DNA of 63,286 nt from Catenaria anguillulae PL171 (lineage: Eukaryota; Blastocladiomycota; Blastocladiomycetes; Blastocladiales; Catenariaceae), in NCBI GenBank assembly GCA_002102555.1, contig MCFL01000137.1, positions 1 to 63,286 of the forward strand, written 5' to 3'. Positions 40,774 through 50,443 of the stretch are shown here, in pieces; the first letter of the stretch is position 1; each line of letters starts with the position of its first letter. The position numbers and the translations under genes were made by a program. Under the pieces are notes generated by a model. It was not told where the DNA came from, did not search any database, and was given only the letters and a program-made list of their open reading frames with translations.

Positions 40774-42647
40774 ATGTCATACGCTGCCCGCGGTGCCCTG
40801 CGCTCCGTGTACGTCCACCTGCCCCTCTGCGATACTGCCTGCCGCCTGCCGCCGTACTGAATGTCAGACATTTTGTCCGCTCACTGGCAATACCCACCTG
40901 CCTCACTTAACAGCAAGAACGTGGCCAAGGGCTACACGGAAATCCAAGCCAAAGTGCGCGAGGCCACCTCAAACGACCCGGGCCCTGTCAACACCGAGCT
41001 CATGCGCCAAATCGCGTCTGCCTCGCACTACGACCAGCAGTTTGTCGAAATCATGATTATTCTCGAAAAGCGCCTTAACGACGACGGCCGCAACTGGCGT
41101 CACGTCTACAAGGCGCTCGTGTTGCTCGAATTCCTCATTTTGCGCGGCTCGGACCGCATCCTCCAGTATGCTCGCGACAACTTTTACGTCGTCAAGACAC
41201 TCAAGGAGTTTCAGTTTCGTGACGAGGCAGGAGTGGATCACGGACAGAATGTCCGGCAAAAGGCCGTCAAGATCAGCGAGCTCCTGTCCAATGACGAGCT
41301 GCTCCAGCGCGAGCGTGCCGCGCGCAAGGACGTTGACGATCGCGTCAGTGGCCGCCTCGATTATTACGAGGGCAGGGAGTCGCCGTATGCCACGGGTGGC
41401 TCGTCGTCCCCTGGTCGCGGCCGCCAGCCCGATGCTGCTGTGGCCGCAAGCAGGGAAGAGGAGGATGTTCGCCGTGCCATTGAAGAGTCGCTCAAGACGG
41501 CCGAGCGCGAGCGGTCGATCCGGTCTGGGTATTCCGGATCGGGCGCGGGCTCAGGCGTGCCACGATCGCAGTCGGTGCCGCGCAATGTGCCCATGTCCAA
41601 CGAAATGTCCGAGGAGGAGCAGCTCCAGCGCGCCATCGAAATGTCCAAGCGCGACGAAGAAGAGCGCCAACGCCGGCGCGGCGGCACTGGTACTTCGACG
41701 GGGTATTCGTCGTCGCCCGTCACGGTCAACCGCAACAATGCGCCCGCGCCGCTCATTGATCTGCTTGGCGGCGAAGATCACACCATTCTGCCAACACAGC
41801 CCACGGGCGGCGCCATGTTGCCGATCCAGCCCACGGGCGCATCCGATCCGTTTGCGCTCCCTCAGGGCAATCCCTTCACCATGCTCGCGGCACAACCGAC
41901 TGGATACACGGCCGTGTCATCGCAAATGACTGGGTATTCTGCAGGAGGCTCAGATCCGTTTGCCATGTCCGGTGCCCGCAGCAGCCGCCCATGCCGTCCA
42001 TGCCAACGGGCAACCCGTTTGGCACTGCCGGTGGCTTTGCAGCACCTCAATCAACCGGCTCACCGTTTGCCCCACAAATGACTGGGTCGCCTTTTGGTGG
42101 CGCCCAAATTCAACCGACATCCACTGGTTCGGCATTCAACCCATTCACTGCCAACGTCGCCTCGTCCCTCCCCATGCGCCCCTCGTCCACGCCACCGGCT
42201 TCCAAAGGCCCCATGGTCGACCTCGACAACCTTGGCCCGCCCAACCGGAATCCGTTTGCCATGACGACCAACTCGACCGGCGGCGGGGCATCCACAACGT
42301 CGGGCGGCGCATTCAACTGGTCCAACGAGCCCGAGCAGCCAAAGTTGTCGCTTGCCCAAATGGCCCAAGTCCAGCAGCAGCAGCGCATGATGCAGACGGG
42401 CGGCGGCGCCATGGGCATGGCGCAACCGTTTGGCGCTCAGCAGACGGGACCCGCCGCGTTTGGAGGCGTGTCCGCGCCGCAGCAGCCGTTTGGAGTGCAG
42501 CAGACGGGACCCGCCGCATTTGGTGGTGTTGGCATGCAGCAGCAGCCATTTGGGATGCAACAGACGGGGATGGGAATGGGCATGCAGCAGCAAGGACAGC
42601 AGGGGCAGGGGCAGCAGCAGCAGCAAAACAACCCGTTTGCGTTTTGA
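40774..42647 (+). CDS. Epsin (ENTH-domain endocytic adaptor), one frame disruption
   Basis: Epsins bind PtdIns(4,5)P2 and curve the plasma membrane at clathrin coats. Exon 1 (40774-40808) encodes MSYAARGALRS; a 105-base intron (GTACGT...ACAG) leads to exon 2 (40914-42647). The ENTH domain covers residues about 1-140 with KNVAKGYTEIQAKVREATSNDP, NWRHVYKALVLLEFL and VRQKAVKISELLS. Two ubiquitin-interacting motifs follow (EDVRRAIEESLK and EEEQLQRAIEMSK), then the clathrin-box-like LIDLL, several QPTG/QMTG repeats and five NPF motifs for EH-domain partners, the last at the very C-terminus (NNPFAF). A single frame change near 41978, equal to one missing base, splits the tail. Because both sides keep NPF motifs, I think it is an assembly error. 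The corrected length would be near 590 residues. Confidence 0.92.
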
Positions 42648-43459
42648 TCACGCCGTTGTCGGCCCGGGCCCGCGAGATTGTCATGTGTGTGTATGTTTGT
42701 CGATAGTTTTTTTGTTGGTGATTCCTTTATTCTTCTTGTGTTTGTTGTTCCTGTCAGTTTTTTTTTTTTTTCGCTTTCGTTGATTTCTTTTTTGCATTTG
42801 TTTTCCCGTTTCCACATACACTTAACCGCCAGGGCGCGGCGTATCCTACAGGGTCAAACTACGAATCCTCTTCTGAGTGCACAAGTTTGGTACGTTGCGC
42901 CAACAATGGTCGCCGCTGCTTGCGTGGGAGAGAAGCGTCGGCTTCATTTTTCACGGACTGATGCCTCACCACAGGACCCACAATTTGAGCGGCCGCCATG
43001 GCACGCAGGAAAGTTCACATGATGATGTCGACCCAAGAGCACGACCAGGAGAAATCCAGTGAAAATTTGTTTTGCAAAGCATCTGCTTTTCATGTCGCGT
43101 CTCGCGCTGCCCGACCAATCCCTATCTTGCATGTCTCACCTGATCGGTGTGCCGCCCTACACACCATGAGCACATGACGGATGCGAATACTCGCATACAC
43201 CTATTTATCAAACCGAGAGTTCCTTTCAATCGCAGGCTGGCATTACCAGTCCCTTGACCGCGTCCTCTTTACGCCTTTTGGAGTTTGAAAACTGCATGGA
43301 ATGAATAAGGGAACCGCGCACTCAATGTGAATACACATTGTCGTGACTTACCAGCAAAGTCAAACCCCAACCGCTCAAAAGGATTGCAGACTTCCCATTT
43401 GTGACCTGGATAATGTAGGTATCATAGCCTGACCATAATTCCGTCTGCCTCTGCCCGTC
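42648..43459. other. Intergenic stretch with T-rich 3' flank of epsin
   Basis: These 812 bases start with strongly T-rich DNA (42700-42800), a likely 3' untranslated region of epsin. The rest separates epsin from the glutamine-synthetase-III-like gene. No gene or RNA was recognised. Confidence 0.4.
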
Positions 43460-45496
43460 ATGATCGGCGCCGCATCTTCATCCCCTGCAGCCAAGCCCAA
43501 GAAGCAAAAGAAGGGCCTGTCGCGCATCCTGCCTTCGTTACTCGCGCCTCTGCGCCGTCTGACGGGCTCTTCCTTCGCACGCTCATTCGCCTCGTCGCGT
43601 TCGCCCACGTCGTCGTCGCCCACTGGCACACCGCCTGACTCGTCGCTCCACAACACGAGCACCCGGGACCCGCTGTCGCCAAGCGCCGAAACCTCATCAT
43701 GGACGCTGGCCTCGTCATCCTCATCCAGTGCGCCATCTAGCGATGAGGCAGCCAAAACCCACATCAAAGATCGTATCTCGCAGTTTGGCGCCTATTCGCT
43801 TGACTGCGATCAGCTGCAAGCTCGCATGCCCGGAAAACTGCATGCACAGTTCGAGCGCTTTGTGCGTCATGGCGGCAAGTTGGATCAAGCAGTTGCGGAT
43901 GCTGTAGCACACGCAGTGCGCCTTTGGGCCGAGGACCTAGGGGTACGCCATTGAAATTGAGTGATCATGCATCTGTTGATTGATTCCGACCGGCTCTTGA
44001 TACTGCCTACCTTTTGGATGCAGGCATCCCACTTTGCACACTGGCTGCATCCGCTGACACGCGCAACGTCGCTCTCGACCGCGTCTCACACCTCGATCCA
44101 CGCCGTCGATACCAATGGCAACGGTAACGCAACCCTGGCCACGCTCGATGCCTCGTATCTGCCGCACGGCTCTCTGCGCTCGCCCACGCAAGCCGCTGGA
44201 TACACGGCCTGGGACTTGCGGTCGCCGATCGTGCTTGTGGACGGCGTGGTATTGATTCCGTCGGTGCTCGTGTCGCATTCGGGAGATGCAATGGACGAAA
44301 AGATGCCACTGATCCGGGCTGAAGAGCAAGTCAGGCAAGCTGGTGGTGCGTGCCGGGTTGGGTGCCTGATTCGGTTCGCGGTAGTGGACAAGATTCGTGG
44401 TACTAATGGGTTGCAAGTTGTCGTCCAGCGTGTCTTTCAGCAGCTGGCACTCGTGGGTGTCTTGGTGACGAGTTCGCTGGCGGACGGAGAGTTGGCTCAA
44501 CTCGAGTTGAGCCCAGTCAGTCCATCAAGGGCGCTGGATCACTGCGACTTGGCTGTGCAAGCCATCGAGCGGGCCGCGGACGATGCGCAAGTTCAAGCGA
44601 CACTTGTCGAAATCGATTGCACTTGGACGGTTTCCCACTCTGATCTTGACCCGAATTCAGCCCAAATTGTCCCACTCTTGGCTCTGGACCGGTCAAGGCT
44701 GGTCATTTCGGCCAGTCTGGACTTGTTTGGCTCAGCATGTGCGACACCTTTCTCCGAATACTGGGCCGACGTCGACAAGCACCTATCGCATGCGCCCACA
44801 TCAAACGCATTAACGCAAACGGCCGCGGTACCTAGTTGGATTGCCCTCCCACCAGGCTCCAGCGGGCGCCACTTTCCCACGCTCGCCCTTTGTGCGCTGA
44901 CCTCGGCCGCTGCCACGCTGCTCGCCACGGACGAGTCACACACTGTGCGCGGCTCGGTGCTTTCACTGCTCACGCCCACGTCCCCTCAATCATTCATTGC
45001 TGCGCCCGCACACTCGCCGTCCTCGGCATCCTCGTGTGCCGCCGTGCTTACCGAGTCGTTCTTGCTCGCCCCAACCGTGTTTAGTGCCCGCGAGTTGCAT
45101 GCGTTCATTCACGCAACCATGTGTCGCATCGCCGAGGATGAATTGGACAATGCCCGCGCACTTGCGGCACGGATGCAAGGCGAGTTGCTTCCCAGGGTTG
45201 TCGAGTATCGCGCCATGCTTGCGAGTGCCGTGACTGCGGTGCTTGCGACGGGCGTGTGTGAGGAGGAGGATGTGCAAATGGAGCGGGCAACGCTGGAATG
45301 CGTGACGGAAAAGTGTCGCGCACTGGAGGGCGTTTGTGAACGGTTGGGTGATTTGATTGAAAAGGGGTGTGTAGGAACCGTAGAGGAGGTGTGGATCAAA
45401 GTTGTCAAGGGCGATGAGCTCAAGCAGGTGGTGGAGATGGCGAGGCAGGTGGAGGTTGAACTGCAAGCCATGTTGCCCAAGAAGAAGTGTTGGTGA
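43460..45496 (+). CDS. Type III glutamine synthetase-like protein lacking the catalytic motifs
   Basis: Two exons (43460-43942, 44024-45496; intron GTACGC...GCAG) give 651 residues. After a Ser-rich leader of about 110 residues the sequence follows the GSIII (GlnN) N-terminal domain: QFGAYSLDCDQLQARMP, then LWAEDLG|ASHFAHWLHPLT (GSIII: GATHYTHWFQPLT) across the intron, GSLRSPTQAAGYTAWDLRSP (GSIII: GGIRSTFEARGYTAWDPTSP) and LIPSVLVSHSGDAMDEKMPL. The C-terminus also fits (ARELHAFI...LLPRVVEYRAML). In between, the family's active-site blocks are missing: no WEQEYF, no HEKPFAG/NGSGKHNN, no RLGANEAPPA; the NEVAPxQFELAP position reads GELAQLELSP. The protein is about 70 residues shorter than a normal GSIII. 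It looks like a non-catalytic homologue; its role is unknown. The open frame is intact. Confidence 0.75.
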
Positions 45497-45803
45497 GGTC
45501 ATGATGGCGATGTCTAGACATAAGAGAGAAGAAGCAGTGCTTGCTTTGTGTTTTCTTTCCGTCGTTTTCATGTATTTACCGTACATAGATGGTCATTTGT
45601 GCCCACCACTTGTACACAGAACTGCAAGCCACCAACAGAACAGAACATAGCAAAGAAGATGAACGCGACTGATCGACGGCCCATACTTTTTTATTGCCGA
45701 TCCTACCAACACAACGAGTGCAAACAGTCAACGACACAACAATCATACATATGTACTGATATTCGGCCCCATAAAGGAGGACACTTTCCATGGACCCCGC
45801 AAA
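45497..45803. other. Short intergenic gap
   Basis: These 307 bases separate two plus-strand genes. No coding sequence or regulatory motif was recognised. Confidence 0.4.
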
Positions 45804-48800
45804 ATGGAACAACCCGCAATGCAGCCGTCATATGCATCCGACACTTCGTTCAATCTGCTCCCCGTCGAGATTTGGCGCCACATCTTTGGCTACATCTCGC
45901 ACTCGCTGCTCCTGACACCCACTGCCATCCACGATCTGGACCCAGACAAGGCAAACACACACTACCCCGGATTTGCCCGCTGGGATCTCTTCCACACGGC
46001 GCACACTTGCCGCGCCGCCTACTCTGCCGCACTGCCCTACCTGTACAGCAACCTATGCCTCTTTTTCCGAAACGCTCCGGGCCCGGGCTTGTCCAAGCCG
46101 CCCGAGTTGTCGACACCTCGCACTTTTGAGGAGGTGAGCCAAGCCATGGATTCCAATTACCTGCACTACCGCCATTTCTTGTTCAAGGAGGCGGCCATTT
46201 TACCCCGGATTTGCCCGTGCAGGGTGTGTGACGTGCAGAACGAACGAGGCGACAAGGTCGCCGAGGTCACCGAGTACAAGCATTTGGCGCCATATTATGT
46301 GGTTCAGGACGGGAAGCTGTATCTTGCGTCCTTGTGAGCAAGGAGAAAAAGGAAGGCATCACCGAGGAAGAGGTGAGCGGGGTGTTGCGAAGCATGTGGG
46401 GCCCGTTGGCGAATGGCGAGGATCCACAGATTGATGTCAAGATTTTGACCGAGTCCAACCTCATTTTGGTGGCGTATCCATTGCACCTCGTCACTTCAGT
46501 TGCCATCAATGTCCTCGACACCAAGCTCGTCATGTCCACCGCCTTCCCACCTTCCTCGACAGACTCGAGCTCGTCCTCGTTTGCTGGCCATCGCAGCTTG
46601 CGTTTCTGTTTTCGCTCCCGGTCCCGCAAATCAAATCCCTTTCTTTCCTCACGCGCACTGCCCAATCCGTCGACGCCCTATGTCAGCCGCTCCTCAACAA
46701 GTACCCGTTCATTGAATATGTCGAAGTCGTTGCAAACGATCCGACCGAGACTTCGGTTTATGTGCAACCGCACCTCGGTCCGAGAACCACCCACGTGTCG
46801 CTCATGCTCCGTACAAACGCTGGCGACTGGCGATCCATCCCAGAACGCACCCTGACTGGTCCAATCGCCGCGACCCGACACGCTCCAAGCCACCGACACT
46901 CGAAGAAACCCTCCGCCACCAACCTACACGGCCAACCACCGGCCCATGCGTCACCTGGCCGTCCGCGGCAAGAACAACTTGTATCTCGAAGACGCTTGGG
47001 AACACGCTTTTGTGCACAAGTCGCTCGAGTCGCTCGTGGTAGATTTCGACTCGGAGCAACAGTCTGTGTCGCGCCTCCCCAACATGGCGAATTCAAACTT
47101 GCGCGAGCTGACGGTGCGTGCGTCATTACTGACGACGCTGTTTCACGACATGACGATTGGCAGCGACGATGGCGATGAGGCGTCCTGGCCCATCATGCCC
47201 AAGCTTGAGCAGCTCACCATCATTCCCGACATGGGCTTCTTTGTCGAGGGCGTGCCGGTTGGCGTGCCGCCCTTCACCGTCCCGCCCTTGCCGCTCAAGC
47301 GCCTCACGGGACTGCGACGGCTGCACGTGCCCGCCATCTTCAAGACGCAGCGTGTCATGTGGACGCCGACACGACCTTTATGCAAGCGCTCTTCAAAGAC
47401 ACACAACTGACCCACCTCGAGGTGCCATTGATGCTGCCCACATTCAACTCTGCCCTCCCTGCCCTGCCTCGACCCAACACGATGCTCACGTCGCTCACCG
47501 TCAACGGTCTGGTGCTGGCCATGCTCTCCAACCTGGACCTGCCCAACTTGACCACCCTCAAAGTGGACGTCTTGCCGATTTTTACACGCATCCCATCGCG
47601 CTGGCGCGCACGCATCACGAGCTTGACGGTCGACTTTGTGCACGACCGCTCGCTCGACACCTGGGACGAATGGTGGGTACACGCAGCGCGCGACTTGCCG
47701 GCACTCGCGCAATTCACAGTGCGCAAGCTTGCGCTCGTCCACGAGTACTCGCTGGCAATTCCAAGCGCGGCCGTGTTTGCCCATCTGCGGGCACTCAAGG
47801 TGGTTGCCGGCATGGCACACGTGGATGTGAGTGGGCTCACGGCGCCCAAGCTCGAGGCGTTGCATTTGGATGTGGATCACATGGCTGGGTTTGGTGACTT
47901 GATGCGCAAGTTGAGGGCCAAAATGCAGGTTAGGCAATTCAAGTTGGCGGGGATTGCGTGCCCGACGGTCCTCGAGACACTTTTGTTGCCGGACCCGGTG
48001 GTGGCGAGTACGGTCGGGTTCAAGGTTGCGCCCGTGGCGCAGGAGGTGATTGCCATGGGGCAGGGATCGGTCATGGTGTGCGAGTGCGGTGGCGATGCAG
48101 GCAAGAAGAAGCAGGGGGCAGCAGTGGCAGCGGCCGATGCAAGCACCGGTGACCAGGGTGAAGGCGATGCCAGTTCAGCAGTGGACGCAACGCCACCGAC
48201 AGCAAGTGTTGTTGATGGCGGCGAAAGTGACAGCGAGGGCGAAAGTGGCGACGACAACCACGACGACGACGGCCAAGAAGACGACGACGGCCAATGGGAT
48301 GACGACGGCGTCGTCCGCGAACATCGTCTCATCTGCCAACGCACGTCCTTGACGCTCAAATATGGCCCGGCGACCAACGGGTACATGTGGCGCGCGCTCG
48401 AGCGTGACCGGCGCACGGGTATTGCCATGACGGTCGTACGCGAAAAGTGCGACTGGCTGGCCGATCTCATGACCGAGGAGGCGTTTGACAAGCTGTCGCC
48501 GTGCTTGCTCAAGCGCGTCAATGTCATTGTGCCATTGGCATCAGTGAGGATGAGGCTCGCACCGTCGTCCGGGTGGTAGCAAATGTGATTTGGGAGCATG
48601 GCGGGGTGAGCGCAAGCGTTTACTCGTACGGCGATATGCCGGACCAGCAGCAGCAGCAGCAGCAGCAGCCGCCACAGCGTGTGGAAGGAGAGACGCCCGA
48701 GGACAAGGTAGCGGGCAAGGAGGAGGCAAAAGCGGACGGTACGGACAAGGAAGAAGCAAAAGAAATGCCCGAAGGGCCAGGGCGACTTGTCAAGGAAATG

Positions 48801-48938
48801 GAAAAGATAGGGGTGGAAGTGTTCAAAGCGGCAGTGTATGCGGGCGAATGGACCGGTGGGGAGGTTGTGGTGGGCGAGTGCATGACAGAGGAGGATCGGG
48901 TAAAGGAACAGATCAGGGCAACGGGCGGGGTGGATTGA
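45804..48938 (+). CDS. F-box / leucine-rich-repeat-like protein, multiply frame-disrupted
   Basis: The gene starts MEQPAMQPSYA and carries an F-box near residue 15 (FNLLPVEIWRHIFGYIS), which in this superfamily links substrates to an SCF ubiquitin ligase through Skp1. After an acidic and polar segment the rest resembles degenerate leucine-rich repeats (LTSLTVNGLVLAML, LPNLTTLKVDVLP, LRALKVVAGMAHVDVSG). An Asp/Glu-rich insert lies near 48200-48310 and an eight-glutamine run near 48645. The protein-like sequence changes frame six times (near 46335, 46550, 46830, 46940, 47370 and 48540). Each step has the sign of one missing base and each side remains protein-like with no stops inside, so I favour assembly errors over a pseudogene, but cannot prove it. 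Length if continuous is about 1,040 residues. Confidence 0.65.
48645..48668 (+). repeat. (CAG)8 microsatellite, polyglutamine coding
   Basis: Eight uninterrupted CAG units encode a Gln run in the C-terminal part of the F-box-type gene. Such tracts are prone to length variation. Confidence 0.9.
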
Positions 48939-49013
48939 TGGATGTGGCGCTCTCTTGACTCTGGTATTTTACGTATACATCTAGTTGCACCCTTTGAGAA
49001 ATTCTGACGCAAA

Positions 49014-49966
49014 GTGGGCGATCGTCACGGTTGGCGAGTCGTGAAAGGTTTGGATAGCATATTTTCTTCGCAGAGGCCGCAAACGGACGGGCCAAGGCTT
49101 TACACTGGTGGATTGTTTGCAAAGGCCGTCTGCCCGTATTGCTTGACGGAAATGCGTATCAACTTTGCATTCCTTGATGCCATCAACATGGCGGGTTTCG
49201 ACATGATCAAGCAGTGGTACATCCCTACTCGCCCAGTCGTTTATCAAGGAGGTTTGCTGGTGACTGCCAAACTGGGCAATTTTCAATTGGTGCAATGGTG
49301 GGTCTGCGTGAATGGTGTTGGCGACCCAAAATGGTGAGACACGCCTTATCGATTCAGGCAACCAGCAGGCAGTGTTGAGATCATGTGTATGGTCATCAAC
49401 AATTAATGAGCTTCGATTTGGGAAGGAGTTGTCCAAGCAAGTTATTCGATTGGGGAACCCGGCTCTGATTCATCGACTCCTGTCATGCCGAATCTTCAAG
49501 CTTTCGAATTGCTGCTCCATTTTCGACCAGGCTTCCGCACTCGGCAGCAGTTGCATGTTGCAATTGTGGAAATAAGCGCGGCTTCGCATTTCTGGGTTGA
49601 CCTTCGTGTCTCGCCACACGAAGCGTGCCCTGAGGGGTGCTAGCCGTGGCGGAGTTTGTTGTGCAGGCTCTTGAATGGTGGTCGGCCAGCGGGAGGCGTT
49701 TGGAGCTGCCGTACCGCAGACTTGCACAGGTTCGGAATCGATTCCCACGTTTGGATCCTGACAGTGTCGATTGGAGGGTGCGGTCCGAAGACTATGATGA
49801 GGGCTACTTGAGTGAGAGCAATGACAACGGTGAAGATGGTGATGGCGGTCTTGCTCGTCTTGACCCCTTGTGGGAGGTCGATGGCCATTCGAGTGGCGAG
49901 TCGGAGGGTACGTTCAGCGATTCGGAGCGCAGCAGCAGTAGCAACAGTGGACGCAGTTGGGATTGA
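49014..49966 (+). pseudogene. Truncated DWW-family relic (C-terminal part)
   Basis: Three pieces in different frames match the C-terminal third of DWW copy 3. They are FQLVQWWVCVNGVGDP (copy 3: LRFIKWWVCINAVFDP), then AVLRSCVW...KQVIRLGNPALIHRLL (copy 3: KQLVKVGNPALIGHLL) with IFDQASALGSSCML, and finally VQALEWWSASGRRLELPYR (copy 3: VQVLDWWKHTSNLPLKLPYR) followed by an acidic Ser-rich tail. The N-terminal block and most repeats are absent and stops interrupt the pieces. It is closer to copy 3 than to copies 1 and 2, so it probably derives from a dispersed copy of that gene. The last piece (49637-49966) is still open for 109 codons. Confidence 0.78.
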
Positions 49967-50443
49967 AGCATTTGAGAAGAATTGTTCTTGTATTGTTTTT
50001 CGTTCCAACTCATGCATGTACCGATAACTCACCCATACTCCCTCAAGTCCCTCAACCGTATTTTGCACGTTAGAGAGTGAGCCACACGTCGACGTTCCCA
50101 CGCACGGCCGGCCAGCTGCTGGCTGCTGACTGTCGCCATCTTGCGTGACGGAGCGACTGACGGACGGACAGCATTGACCGACGCGGTGTCGCTTTTCATG
50201 CAGCTCATCTCGGCACAACTGCATGTCTCGGCCATCATTGCATCGCATCGCATGCGCATTGAGCCCCCTGACTCTCTGAGCCGGCAGTCCGGCACCTGTA
50301 TTCATATCGTATGTACACTGTGCACTCGACTTCATCGGTCCCATCATATAAGTGAGTATCGTTTCATCAGCAGTTCATCAGCACTCAGAATTAAGCAAAG
50401 GATTGGCGTGACGCACAATACTGACGTGAAATGAGCTACTACC
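49967..50443. other. Upstream region of the Ser/Pro-rich membrane protein gene
   Basis: These 477 bases contain GACGGA-type short repeats near 50150-50170 and no recognisable coding sequence. They probably include the promoter of the gene at 50444. Confidence 0.35.
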
